NCBI GenBank assembly: GCA_033296885.1
Contig: MU863945.1
Coordinates: 62,001-126,000, forward strand
Reading direction: 5' to 3'
From: Triangularia verruculosa
Lineage: Eukaryota > Ascomycota > Sordariomycetes > Sordariales > Podosporaceae
Length of the DNA: 64,000 bases
Position 1 is the first letter of the stretch. The number at the start of each line of letters is the position of its first letter. The notes under the pieces were generated by a model that ran no database searches, was not told the origin of the DNA, and saw nothing but the letters and a program-made list of their open reading frames with translations. This document shows, piece by piece, positions 9,807 to 21,916 of the stretch. Position numbers and translations under genes: made by a program.

Positions 9807-11728
9807 ATGTGTAAGTCTCATTGATATATTTTCTATATTTGGGCGGGAGAAGAGAGAGAGAGTTACTGATGAAAAGGTTGCAGACAGCTCACTTCTTCCC
9901 TTGGTGGCACTCACCAGCACGGCGTTTGCGCTTCCGGCACCAGCCCGTCTTTACCATTCCCAAGAGCAATGCGTTCTCAGCCTTGACCCGCTTCGCTCGC
10001 CGAATGGCACTCGGGGAGCTGTTGCGTCTGAATCTAGGATTTGCTCGCAGATTGGAATCGACATGATTTCTGCCGGTGGCACCGCGGCAGATGCGCTTGT
10101 GGCGACAACGCTGTGTGTGGGTGTGATAGGGATGTATCACTCCGGGATTGGGGGCGGCGGGTTCATGCTTGTGAGGGATGAGCTTGGGAGGTATGAAGTT
10201 ATTGACTACCGGGAGACTGCCCCTGCCTCGGCACACAGGGACATGTATAAACATGACAGGAATGCGTCTGTTATTGGAGGGCTGGCGGTGGGTGTGCCGG
10301 GGGAGATGAGAGGGTTGGGGTATCTGCAGCAGAAGTATGGGAGGTTGAGGTGGAAGGAGGTTGTGATGCCGGCGGTGGAGGTGGCGAGGGAGGGGTTTGC
10401 GGTTGGGGAGGATTTGGTTAGGTATATGAAGGCTGCGAGTGTGAAAGATGACTTCTTGGTGAGGGATCCGGTGTGGGCGGAGGATTTTGCGCCGAATGGG
10501 ACGTTGTTGGGGTTGGGGGATTGGATTACGAGGAAAAGACTGGCGACGTGAGTTATTCTGTTGAGTGAAGGCAGAGGGATAAGATGCTGACGGCGTGGTA
10601 GTACACTGGAGAAGATCGCCAACGAGGGACCGGATGCGTTTTATGAGGGAGAGATTGCCGAGTCAATTATCAAGACGATTCAGGAGACCAACGGGACGAT
10701 GACGCTTGAAGATTTAAGGGAGTATGCCGTCCGCTTGAAGCAGCCTCTCAGCATTGAGTACCGCGACTTCAAGCTATTCACAACGGACGCACCTAGCAGC
10801 GGTGCGGTTACGTTGAATATTCTGAAGGTCATGGAGCAGTTTCCTCCTGAGGACTTGGCAGATAAGAATTTGACTGCTCATAGGCTTACCGAGGCGATGA
10901 AATTTGCTTACGGAGCTCGTCAGGAACTTGGTGATCCTGATTTTATTAGAGGGTTGACATCGTTCCAGAAGACTATGATAAGTGAGGAGAAGGCTCAGCA
11001 GGTTCGAAAGATGATTCTGGACAATCAGACGCAGGCGTTGGAGGTTTACAACCCACGGTCGGTGTACGCTGCTGAGAGCTTCGGGACCTCTCACTTGGTT
11101 GCTTCTGATGGCACAGGCATGACTGTCACATCCACGACGACGATTAACTTGCTTTTTGGAGCGAGGATTATGACTGATACCGGCATCATCCTGTATGTTC
11201 ATCTTTGACTTCCATTTACTGAAGCTAACATTCGCCAGGAACAATGAAATGGACGACTTCTCCCAACCTGGCCGGCCAAACTCTTTCGGCTTCGAACCTT
11301 CGCCAAACAATTTCATTGCACCCTACAAGCGCCCTTTGTCTTCCATCACACCCTTGATCGCCGAGCATGCCACCAACGGTTCCCTTTTCTTCGCAACTGG
11401 AGCGGCTGGTGGATCGAGAATCATCTCTTCTACGATGCAGGTTGCCTTCAAGATCATGTCTGCCATTGACCAAGGACACACTCCTGTCGGTGAAATGTAC
11501 GAGGCTATTAAAGCTCCGAGACTTCATCATCAGCTGATGCCCAACGTCTTGAATGTCGAGATAGGGTATGATGAGAGTGTCTTTGCCAGCTTGGGAAGTA
11601 AGCAGCACAACGTCTCTTGGATTGCCCCAGGTCAGAGTGCTGCTCAAGGGCTGCTCAGGCTATACAACGGGACATTCCAGGCAGTTGGCGAGACAAGACA
11701 GTTGAACTCGGGAGGTCTGACTGTTTAA
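9807..11728 (+). CDS. Gamma-glutamyltranspeptidase, secreted or membrane-associated
   Basis: Cleaves the gamma-glutamyl bond of glutathione and its conjugates. It is made as a precursor that cuts itself before a catalytic threonine. Four exons give 582 residues: 9807-9810, 9884-10547, 10602-11192 and 11239-11728. The first exon is only ATG plus one base. Splicing over 9811-9883 gives MYSSLLPLVALTSTAFALPA, a textbook signal peptide, whereas the unspliced upstream frame gives none; that decided the start. Family motifs: SGGTAADALVA-type segment (ISAGGTAADALVATTLCVG), HSGIGGGGFM, VPGEMRG, and FGTSHLVASD with Thr385 as the predicted nucleophile, followed by TTTINLLFGARIM, NNEMDDFSQP and SSITPLI. 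Whether it acts at the surface or in the vacuole is not visible. Confidence 0.93.
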
Positions 11729-11826
11729 CTTCTTTTTTCATTCATTTTTTGAATAGCCATAGTACATACATAATAGAGCTCATAGACAACCATTATACAT
11801 CCCAACATCCAACCCTTCTTCCCCGA

Positions 11827-13010
11827 TTACTTGCTGGTATCAACCACATACCTCCCCACAATCCTCCCCTCCTCCATCATCTGATACACCTCCCCAAGTT
11901 GACTCAACCCCACCGTCTTGAACGGCACCTTGATCAACCCCCTCTGGAAGAAATCCAACGCCTCCGCCGTATCCTGCCTGTTCCCGACATAGCTCCCCTT
12001 GATGGTAATCATCCTCAGGACAGTATCAAACACCGGCGCCTTCAGATACGCTCCCGCCGGCAACCCAATGCACACCACAGCCCCCCTACTCCTGACATAC
12101 TCGGTCGCCTGCTGAAACGGCTTCTCGCTCACCGCCAACAACAAAACTGCATGAGGCCCCAGCCCATCAGGCGTAGCCTCCTTCACCTCCCTAACCAAAT
12201 CCTTGCTCTCCATAAAATCCACATACGCACTTCCCCCCAAGTTCTTTACACTCTCCCCTTTTTCCTTGCCTCCATCAATCCCAATAACATGCACCCCCAT
12301 CGCCTTGGCATACTGCACCGCCATGCTCCCCAACCCACCGCCCGCTCCCACCACGGCAACCCACTGCCCCGGTCTTACTCCGCTCTCCTTCAACCCCTTG
12401 TACACGGTAATACCCGCGCACAAGACGGGAGCGACTTCTTCGAGGGACACGCCGTCGGGGATCCGGGCAATGTGCGCCGCCTTGGCGACGGCGTACTGCT
12501 GGAACGAGCCGTCGACGGTGTAACCAGACAAGAGGGCGGCGTGGCAGAGGGGCTCGTCGGATTGCTGGCAGAAGGAGCAGGAGAGGCAGGAGCCGTTGAG
12601 CCATTTGATGCCGGCGGCGGAGCCGAGCTTGATGTCGTTGCCTACGAGGGAGCCCTTTTTGACGACGATGCCGGCGCCTTCGTGGCCGCCTACGAGGGGG
12701 ATTTTGGTGGGGATTGGCCTGGGGTTTTTTGTTAGTGAGGGGGGTGGGAAGGGGTAGAGGGGAAGAACGTACCAGTCACCTTTCATGGCGTGGAGGTCGG
12801 TGTGGCAGACGCCCGAGTACTTTACGTTGATGAGGACTTCATCTGGGCCGGGTTCGGGGACGGGGATTTTTTTGTAGACGGCGGCTGATGGGGGAGGGGG
12901 GGGGTCAGTACCAACGGTCATTGAGGGGGGCTGATGGGGGTTAACGTACGGCCGCCGGGGGCTTCAACAACTTGAGCCCATTGTTCAGTTGGGATGTCGT
13001 AGGTTGTCAT
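11827..13010 (-). CDS. Zinc-dependent alcohol dehydrogenase, ADH1 type
   Basis: Medium-chain NAD-dependent alcohol dehydrogenase interconverting ethanol and acetaldehyde, or related short alcohols. Three exons (13010-12950, 12884-12773, 12718-11827) encode 354 residues, the length of the cytosolic yeast-type enzymes. Visible are the catalytic-zinc segment VCHTDLHAMKGDW, GGHEGAGIVV, the structural-zinc cysteines in CLSCSFCQQSDEPLC, the dinucleotide-binding stretch GAGGGLGSMAVQYAKAMG and the C-terminal IVGRYVVDTSK. No mitochondrial presequence is seen, so a cytosolic place is inferred. It is convergent with the GGT gene, with only 98 bp between the two stop codons. Which of the several fungal ADH paralogues it is cannot be decided here. 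Confidence 0.93.
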
Positions 13011-14694
13011 TTTGTCTTTTACTGTTTGCTTCTTCTCTGGCGGTGGTAGGTAGATGATACTGAAGATGTGAGAGGTATTCTTTGAGGATATCAGATTGGA
13101 ACGGAGAAGGTACCGCACGGTTGAATGAGATGGACGTCCTTTATATAGATATCGGTGTGACTGTTTTCTCCAACTCCTGATGAGGAGACCGTAACGTTCT
13201 AGACACGAGATCTGCATCTTCTCTCGTTCAACCGACTGCATAGGTAAGCCAGCCGATAGCTGAGGGAAGGGGGGGTGGGGGGGCGTAGTCCGAGAGAAAC
13301 AAAAAACGTATGATCTTTTAGTTTGTACCAAACCGGGGTTTAACACGGAGGATTGCATCGGCGAAAGGGCCACAGGCGTTCCTAGAGTTGGGACCTAATT
13401 GAAGGCTTGTTTTCTGTGAGGCGATATGCATTGTTACCTTCCTTGTCTGACTCTTTCAAGAAGTTTCTCTGTTTGAAAAGACCGAGTGATCTCCGTCTCG
13501 AAGAATTGTTGGTTCTTACACGGAGGTAAAAAGCTGATTGCCCGGTGATATTGTATTGTCTGGTTAATCATGACTTGCACCAACGTCATGGAGCCCAAAA
13601 TTGTTGACTAGTCTTGACTTACACCAAACTCAATCAATTGAAATCATTCTCCAAGAGTTTCTTGGCCGTCAATCGCGGCACTCGACCTCCAGGTCCAAGT
13701 TCTCCTGGAGTGGTCTGATCTTTAGTCCATCTGGTGATAACCCATTTTCGTCTCGGAGCCTGGGCCACTGCCTGCAGGTTCATGCATGGAAGGTCTTCCG
13801 GGGCAGCGGAACCAAGCGATAGGGCGCTAAAAATCTTCAGTGGATTTGCCGTCTTGTTCGTGTAAGTCAATCGAAGCGCCACTGCCATTATCGCTCCGGA
13901 ATTCGGATCCGGTTTCTCAGTCATCACAATCACCATCACGTTGTCTTCTCAAGATCCAGCTCAATACCGGTTTTCAGCTCCATATCAAACCTACAGTCAG
14001 CACAGCAATCATCTCATCTTCTGGAAAGTCTCCACCGTGACAATCGATCAACCGACCTGACAAAAGGCGGAGCTCACGACTCGGAGCCGGACCGCCCCGG
14101 GCTAGGCCGGATATATCGGGTGTCCTGTGTTGAAGCTCCCAACGAAATCTAGACCGGCCACCAAAGCTTCACTGTGCTGTCAACCAAGCTTAATCAGTTA
14201 TTTGAAGCTTCCCCGCATTAGTAAACTCCTACTATTGACCTCTCAGACAGCTTCCCCTGCTTCCGCTTGAGCGAAGGGAGCACCATTCACCACTTACACC
14301 CGCGGTTATGCACCCCTTACGTCTCTCCCGACAGATCAAAAAAGCAACAGTGTGACCCTCCCCCGCAAAATAGGATCATGAAAAACGCGGGGTAAGCCGA
14401 AGCTAGACAGCCCTGTGTGGCCAGGTCGTCAAAGATTGCCGCGTTGGGACTCAGTAGTCTGCTAGAGCTGTGAAATCCGGTCCATATTAAACAGCCCGGA
14501 GGTGCCGGGGCGGAGGCATGCTGGCTTGGCATCCACCCCGAACGCCGGGTCCCAGTTGAAAGTCACTTGGTCAAAGTCAACCAACGAATGAAATAAAACA
14601 GTCTTTCCTATCTCTTTTGGGCGCCGTCCTGTAGAAACGTAGCCACCCTCCCCAAAAACATCGCTTGCTTCAACTACAAGAAAACAATACCACT
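13011..14694. other. Intergenic: ADH promoter and ARP3 3' side
   Basis: 1.7 kb with no supported gene. A perfect three-unit heat-shock element, TTC-AA-GAA-GT-TTC, sits at 13455-13467, about 445 bp upstream of the ADH start. Three HindIII-like AAGCTT words occur between 14164 and 14210 without obvious repeat structure. Confidence 0.4.
13455..13467. promoter_or_regulatory. Candidate heat-shock element
   Basis: The sequence TTCAAGAAGTTTC is three alternating TTC/GAA pentamer cores at exact 5-bp spacing, the trimer site recognised by heat-shock factor. It lies upstream of the alcohol dehydrogenase gene. A match this good is expected by chance roughly once in two windows of this size, so it is only a candidate. 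Confidence 0.35.
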
Positions 14695-16293
14695 CTAAGA
14701 ACCAGCAGGGCCACCCAACAGCGCAAATCTCCGCACAATACTTGGGCCATATTCTTGGTACTGTGAGACAGTTAGCAATCATATTCCTACATGAGCTGCC
14801 AATATGAGGTAGACATACCTCCGCCTTGGTGTGGCAGTAGGACCGGAACTCGGGCGTTTGACCGAGCAAACTTCCACCAAACCAGGGACCGTGCCGTTGT
14901 CGCTTGTGCGTGATGACTTGAACCTCAAGACCACCACTCTTGGCGCCACCACTGCGCGCCTCACTGGCGCGGATTCTGGCATCCACCAATTGCTTAATGT
15001 CACGCTGTAATCTGCGGCCAAAGTCCTTGTAGAGAGTGCTGCCACCGGAGAGCACAATGTTCTTGTAGAGACCACGGCGCACATCGATGGGCGACGACTG
15101 AATGACACCATCGACCACTACGGGCAAGGGAGTCAAGAAGTCGGATGAGTAGATTTCGGGGTTGAAGAAGATTTCAGGGGCAAGGAAGCGCTCGTAACCG
15201 ACATCGACGACGGATTGGCGGCCGCCAGGATGGGAAACAACATGCTGCTGGAAACGGCTACGGTCGCGGTCGAAGCGGTCAAACTCCTTGACGATATCGG
15301 GGCAGACGTAGCAGTACTGCTCTTTGATCTCCTGAGCCGTCTTAAGAGACGAATCTGGCTCGCCGCGGTCTCTCAGGAGGGACTGGACAAAGTAGGTGAT
15401 GTCGCGTCCAGCAATCGGAATAGACTTGATCGAAGAACCAATAACATAGCCTTCGGCCACGGGAATGACGTGCGTGACACCATCACCAGAGTCAATAACA
15501 GTACCCGTCAAAGATCTGTCGGTGACCTTGGATGAAGTCCACGAAGCAGCGAGGGCCAATACGGCCTGAACGGCAATATATAGACCGGCGCAGTTGAAAG
15601 ACTCAAAGAAGATTTCGGCTGTGTTTTCGCGGTTTTCGGGGGGATTCAGGGGTGGCTCGGTGAGGAGGAAGTGATGATCCTCGGGCTCGACCCTCAGGTA
15701 TTTAAAGATAGAGTTGGACCAGAATCTCTCCATATGATCCTACGCGTGTCCGTGTTAGTCTCGTTCCTCCATTGACTTCCTCGAGCCAGCTAGACAAACC
15801 CAGTTCTCTATTTGACCGTGTCGGATAGGGTAGTGCAGCCCGTAGCCTGGGCCAGATGACGCGGCGATAGCTTCATCGCCAATAAAGTAGTCGAGATCCT
15901 CAGTGCCGCGCTTGGCTGAGAGATGACCTGTCGGGCCAGCACCGCCGGTGAGGAAGGAAGGCTTGTTCGCTACGGCCGGACGACCAGAGCCAGACCCGCC
16001 GCCCCCGGCAGCAGCCTTGGTCGCAATGGCGGTCGGGAAAACGAAGGACGGGGAATCGTTACCGGCAAAACCTGGGCAGAGCCGGTCAGATGTTGTTTAC
16101 GAGAGGGATGTCATCGGTCGATATCCAGAAGTACGAACCTAACTTGGAGAAGCCGGTGCCGCTGCGCGCATGATGTTAGTGACGACGACTTCGAGCTGGG
16201 AGCTGGCTGCTACCTGGGCTGGGAAGAGCGGGGCTGGATTTAAGGGGCTGCGACGTACTTGTCCATGACAACGGCTGGCGTTTGGTTTGCCAT
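14695..16293 (-). CDS. ARP3: Actin-related protein 3, Arp2/3 complex
   Basis: Subunit of the Arp2/3 complex that nucleates branched actin at endocytic patches and hyphal tips. Five exons give 438 residues: 16293-16259 (35 nt), 16161-16139 (23 nt), 16071-15800, 15739-14819 and 14760-14695. The two small 5' exons rebuild the conserved start MANQTPAVVMDNGTGFSKLGFAGND. Further landmarks are the actin-fold nucleotide-binding segments GTVIDSGDGVTHVIPVAEGY and NIVLSGGSTLYKDFGRR, and the C-terminus YQEYGPSIVRRFALLGGPAGS. Compared with actin there is a Gly/Ser/Pro-rich insertion of about 35 residues before YFIGDEA, a site where fungal Arp3 proteins also carry extra sequence. The last exon restores the end; without it the frame runs into unrelated residues. 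Confidence 0.95.
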
Positions 16294-17355
16294 ATTTGCG
16301 ATGGTGTTGCTGCCGAATGCAGCTCGTGGGTTCGATTATGTGTAATGGGGAATGGGAATTGGAGATCGGAAGCTGGTCGTCGAGGTGGCAGGCAGTCGGC
16401 GCCCAGTGGATGTTGGAGGTCCAAGATTACGTCTCGCCAGCGAGCTCCATCCATGTTGCGGTGGCTCTGCGGCTGTGCGCCAAGAAGGAGCCCCCGCCAT
16501 AATACGGCGGCTGATGATCGCCTGTGTTCAAAAACCGCCGAGATACTTTGACAGCTGCCAATGCTCTCAACCGCCTTAACATTTAACTCCAAAGACACTC
16601 TCACCTCCAAGGGTCAGTCTGGGGTGAGGCCAGCCAGCATCCTCCGGATACCATTAGAAGATGGTAGGTCCAAGTCCTTGAGCCTCACTTCATATAAGTA
16701 CAGTGTTTCCAATCATGATCCGTTACGACCGCACGTCCCAGCAGCCACCCTGCTGGCTTCAACGGCTCCGCACTAGCAGCATAATTGGTAGGATCGATGA
16801 AGCTCTCACCGTCTACTTTATCCAAATAGCAACAGCCACCTAGAAGACGCCTTCCTTCCGCCATCAAGACTCGGTGGCGTATCTCCGAAGACACTTGCAA
16901 TCGGCCATTTATTGGAAATCACCAAATGCTCCAGCTTCTTCGTCCATCAACTCTCCACCTCTGATCCAAAACCTCTTTTCCGCTGTCCTGAGTTTGCTTC
17001 AAACCACCACCAAACCAAGCCAAATATTTATCGCAGCACCTTTATACAGTATCGTTTGCATACATTGGTTACTCCTCCGCTGCAGGAACTTCCCTTTTCA
17101 CCCACCGGTGCAGTCGTGTCCCGCTCACCATCAATATCTCGCCTTTCGTTTCACCTCCCATGCATCCATGATAGGACCTTAGCGTCGCCATACGCCCTCT
17201 TTACCCCGGACTGCAGTCTCTCGCCCCGATCTTGTTCCCTACCTTGCCCACCTCGCCTCACCTAGACCCTACAATAGTCGTCTCGCCATACCGAATCGTC
17301 ACCTTGCTTGCAGAACCGGCGGTATTAAGAGGGGCCGTCTACACACCTTGTGATC
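16294..17355. other. Divergent intergenic region, ARP3 / taspase
   Basis: 1.06 kb between two divergent start codons, so it contains both promoters and leaders. It is pyrimidine-rich on the + strand from about 16,900 to 17,340, typical of a fungal 5' leader. No gene or repeat was supported. Confidence 0.4.
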
Positions 17356-19240
17356 ATGCAGCGCAGCTCGAGCAGCCCTGAACTTTCACCCATATCATCA
17401 GGAGATGGAACCGCCGATCGCGTTTGGAGGAGAGGAGCCCGTCAACCTCAACCTGGCGCTGCAATCTTCATTCATGCTGGGGCTGGTTACCACAGCGTTG
17501 CCAATGAACAGGTGCACCTTGGTGCGTGTAGCGAGTAAGGCCCATCTACCCTTGAGTTCTGCCCTTCCATGTGCAGAGATGGCTGATTCTAGAGGATAGA
17601 GCAGCTAGAGTGGGTATGAGGTTTCTCAAAGCCGGCGCGTCTGCCACCGAGGCAGTCGAAGCTGCTATCAAATGCCTCGAAGACAAGGAGATCACCAATG
17701 CTGGCTTTGGGAGCAACTTAACTATGGATGGTATCGTTGAGTGTGACGCGACTGTTGTCGATCATTTGGGGCGAAGTGGTGCTTGCGGTGCCGTTCCTGG
17801 TAGGTGTACATGCACAACCAGTTATCCATTATTTGAGCTGATCAAATAACAGGAGTGCAAAACCCCATATCCCTGGCCAAGCTGATTCTTGACACGAGCA
17901 GCCTTCCTCTGTCACTTCGCCGAGTTCCGCCCAACATTCTTGTCGGCGAGGGTGCCAGACAGTTTGGGATAGAACATGGCATGCCACAGGTTCCTAACGA
18001 ACAACTAGTTTCGAAGAACGCCAAGGACAGATACATGCGCTGGAACGAGGACCTCAAAAAGGCAGAGGCCAAATTGCAGCACAATTCGAATCATTTCTCC
18101 AACAGGTTTGTTGAGAGAACCGGCCCAGGAGACTACGAACAGGTAGCAGACCCTGCTGGGCAATCCTCAGGACGAGATCACACGAACGCAATCTTGACGG
18201 GAACTTGGAATGAAGGCCAACCCGACTCCCCCTATCTTGGTGGAACACCCCTTGGAGAGAATGGATCACCGGTGGGCACAGCCGCTCCGACAGCCCGCTC
18301 GACTCCCAGCAACTCGTCCAAGGCTTCCAATACCAGCCGAGCCCCAAATGTGAACCCCCTGAGCTATGTCAGTGCTGCCTTACAGGGACGCTCGAGGCCG
18401 GCCCAAAAGCGCCCCAAGGTGCGGAAAAGCGTGAGTGACGATGCCGCCGCCTACCTCTCACCGCAAATCGGGATGAACAAAGCACCATCCCCGGCCGCCT
18501 CGGCACATGATGGTTCAGCAAGCGCCAAGGAGAGTGATGAAGACGATGTTCCTGAAGGTTCCGATGCTCATGGTTACGGCTCCGCCAATGACGGAAAGAA
18601 CACGACGGAGGAGAAACTACCTCTTCCAAACCTTGCCGGCACCAAACGCAACCGAGAAGGTGATAGCGACGATGAAGATCTCATCACAGACACCGTCGGG
18701 GCCATCGCCATTGACAGCAATGGCCACATCGCAGCTGGATCCTCATCTGGAGGCATCGGAATGAAGCACAGGGGCCGCATTGGGCCTGCCGCCCTCGTCG
18801 GCATCGGCACTGCTGTCGTACCCGAGGATCCCGCGGATGAAACGCGAACGTCGGTGGCTGCTGTCACGAGCGGAACGGGCGAACACATGGCCACGTCAAT
18901 TGCTTCTGCAAAATGTGCGGAGCGTCTGTACCACTCTACTCGCCGTGGACCTGGCGGGCAGGATATCGAGGAGCTGAACGAGGCTGCGACGATGCAGTCC
19001 TTCATTGTCAATGATTTTATGGGGCATCCTGGGGTGAGGCATCAGCCTTCTGCGGGAGCGATCGGGGTCATGGCGGTCAAGAAGGACAAGTCGGGGGTGT
19101 ACTTTTATTTTGCGCACAATACGGACTCGTTCGCGCTGGCCTCGATGGCGGTGACGGATCAGCAGCCGCTGTGTGTCATGTCGAGGTTGAGTCAACCGCA
19201 GGGGGTGGCGCAGGGGGCGAGGAGGGTTAGGTTTGAGTGA
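17356..19240 (+). CDS. Taspase-like threonine hydrolase (asparaginase family 2)
   Basis: Member of the Ntn-hydrolase asparaginase-2 family, closest in layout to taspase-1, which cleaves itself before a threonine and then acts after aspartate. Three exons (17356-17534, 17600-17799, 17853-19240) give 588 residues. The AGs considered at the first intron were tested for frame; the one after GATAG yields the smooth join HLGACSEAARVGMRFLKAG. Visible motifs: IFIHAGAGYHS at the N-terminus, EITNAGFGSNLTMDG, IECDATVVD-like ECDATVVDHLGRSGACGAVPG, and the self-cleavage site DTVGAIAIDSNGHIAAGSSSGG with Asp406/Thr407. Between residues about 190 and 400 it carries a long low-complexity Ser/Pro/acidic stretch, so the threonine lies far later than in the animal enzyme. 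Its substrate in fungi is not evident from the sequence. Confidence 0.88.
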
Positions 19241-19666
19241 TTTGGGAGTGCTTTTGTCAAGAAACAAGTCGGCGTTCGAATTGGAAAAAGGGATGGGGTG
19301 GGTTTACGGGCATAGAGCATAGCGGATGGGTGATCGGAAAGGTTAGACTGTCTATTGAGAGAGTGATACTTTAGACGGGGGTAACTATAGCAAATGAGAA
19401 AGTAAATGTTCAAACTTCTTTTTCTTTCAGTGTAGATGTGATACCATGATGACATTCATGAAGTACATAAAACTTGCTATCTTTAACAACCCTCACACCG
19501 TACAAGTACAACAGGTTACGTTACATAAGAACTCTTTCTGGTTCAAGGTTTGCCGGTCTTCCTCTTTCAGATTATTCTCGAAACAACAAAGCCAAAACGA
19601 CAGCGCCATCTATGCTTCTCTTCATGATTATGCAAACCATACATTTCCCAGAAACCATTGCCTCTG
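19241..19666. other. Convergent 3' region, taspase / ABC transporter
   Basis: 426 bp between two stop codons. It should hold both 3' untranslated regions. No other feature seen. Confidence 0.4.
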
Positions 19667-21916
19667 TTATAGCTCACTCAGCTCCTTCACCCTCCTCTCC
19701 AGCTCGGGCACCTGCCTCAACAGCACCTCCAAATCCTCCTTCTCGTCCTCCAGCCTCATCCGCCTGTCCGCATCCAGCCTCGTAAACACAAAGTGGCCCT
19801 GGCCGTCAAACTGCAGGATGTGCGTGTGGTACTTCCACAGCGACCTCCTGTGGCTGACCGTCATCAGCGTGATGCCGAGGGCCTTTGCGTTGTCGTACAT
19901 GATCTTCTCCGTGTCGAGCGTGACGCTGCTCGTGCACTCGTCCAGGATGGCGTACTTGGGCCGGTGGTAGAACAGCCTCGCCATGGCGACCCTCTGCTGG
20001 AGACCCCCGGACAAGACGTCGCGCCACTCGGCCTCGGCGTCCCAGCCTTCGGGGTAGAGCTCGATGAGGTGCTCGAGGGAGAGAATCCTGAGGATGGAGA
20101 GGAGGTCGGCGTCGGTGATGCCCTTTGATCTCATTGTTCTCAAACCGTCGGGGTAGATGATTTGCTGGCGGAGGGAGCCGCGGGATAGGTAGGGGCGTTG
20201 GGGGATGTAGAAGATGTCGGTGAAGGGGGGTTTGTGGACTGTCCCGCCGTATACGGGCCACAGGCCGCCGAGGATGCGGAAGAGGGAGGATTTGCCGCAG
20301 CCGTTGGGGCCGACGACTAGCAAGTGGTCGCCGGGGGTGAGTTTGAAGGTTAAGGCTGGGACGAGGACGTCGCCGTTGGGGGAGATGATGGGCCTACGGA
20401 ATATTAGTTTTAGAGGAAATGAAAGTAGGGGGTAAAGGGGAACGTACACATCGATGAATTCAATGTTGCTGCTCTCGACGACCTTGCCTCTGCCTTTGAG
20501 GACAGCCTCGTTGTTTTCGGTGCCGGAGCTGGAGACGAGTTTCTTCTCGAAGTGCCCGGCTTGGATGTCGTCCATGACTTCCAGCAGCGATGACACGCGG
20601 GAGGTGTAGCCGGCCAACTCCATGATTTCCCTGTAGGAGAACATGACACGGCCAAAGGCATCAGACGCCGACAACAACATGCGACGGTTCGTTACGAACG
20701 TCTCGGTTCTGTCACCCATGTTCATCGTTACCTGGCCAGGGAGTTTCACGAAGACGGGAACACTGCACAGCAGCAACCCGAGCGCGCCCCAGAAGTACTT
20801 GATGACAAAGTCCTCCATGAAGCCGTGGTAGAAACGACGGCGGAGGATGTAGTTGACGTGCTTGATGAGGGTGAAGTAGCCCTTATCAAGCGTGTTCTTT
20901 TCGGCCTCGTGGCCGGCGTATAGTGCCACCTCCTCGCTGTGGTCTATTAATCTGGAGTGCTGGAAGCGGAACTCGCCCTCCAGTCTGGCTTCGTCGGCAA
21001 CGTATTTGCCAAATGGTGGTGTTAAAGCACGCATGACATGTGCGGAGAGTTGGACGAGGAGCGACATAAAGACCACTCCTTCTCCGCCGACGGATTTTGA
21101 CAGGGAGAAAGTGTAGATTGTCTGCTTTTGTTAGTTTTGTTTACCCGATGCGAGTCCAAGGGGGCTTACCATGTCAAGTAGAGGCTTGGCCAGGTTGCTG
21201 TACAGTTCCGCCAAACTATTCGAGAACTTGGCCACATCAACAGCAATAAGCTGATCCGGGTTCTTGATCCGGTCATCTAGCGCAGAGATACCATAGAAGG
21301 TCAACTGCGAGAGGTACTTGTCATGGATGAACTGCGTCAAGCGTGTCCTGTATCGCAACGACAGCTCTGCTTGATGATATGACAGCATAGAGTTGGTAAA
21401 CGTCGCCGGCACAGCAATCAACATCCACCACACAATGCGCATCAGAAACTCCCGCCCGTTACCCTTGACCAAAGCCTTCACAATCGCACCATCCATCGCC
21501 GCAACCTTCAAACTGATCAGCGTCCGGGCCACCAAGAAGAAACTGTGGCTGATCAACAGCCTTGTCTCCTTGCTCCTCCATCCCGGCACCACAATCTTCA
21601 ACAACCTCAACAACGAGCGGAAGAACTCCCGGTTCAGCTCCACCTTCTTCTTTTTTGTCACCTCTCCATCTGCAGTCGACGTTGTGCCAACCTTCTCCGC
21701 GTGCTTCGTTGCTTCCCGCACCGAAGCAGCCTTTTGTTCTTGGATAGCATGTCGCACTCGGTTTATCAGAGCCACAAAGAGTGTAATGTAGACGGCGCGC
21801 GATATACGGGTGCGGTTCTGGAGGTACATGGACGTCAACTGGGAGATGATGCCGCGAATCGTCCGGTCTCGGGCAGCCGCGCTATGAGCGCTTGGCTTCG
21901 ACATTGTCGGCGCCAT
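19667..21916 (-). CDS. Peroxisomal fatty-acyl ABC half-transporter (ABCD family)
   Basis: Half-size ABC transporter of the ABCD/PXA family, which imports long-chain fatty acids or their CoA esters into peroxisomes for beta-oxidation and works as a dimer. Three exons (21916-21170, 21121-20448, 20393-19667) give 715 residues. An N-terminal membrane domain (about 1-440) contains the ABCD-type segment around RYRTRLTQFIHDKYLS. The ATPase domain has Walker A GPNGCGKSS at 502-510, the signature LSGGLQQR, Walker B YAILDECTS and the switch histidine in TVSHRRSLWKYH. Length and domain order suit the PXA2 partner better than the longer PXA1, but that is inference. The second intron (20394-20447) is exactly 54 nt and has no in-frame stop, so its retention would add 18 residues just before the ATPase core. 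Confidence 0.92.
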
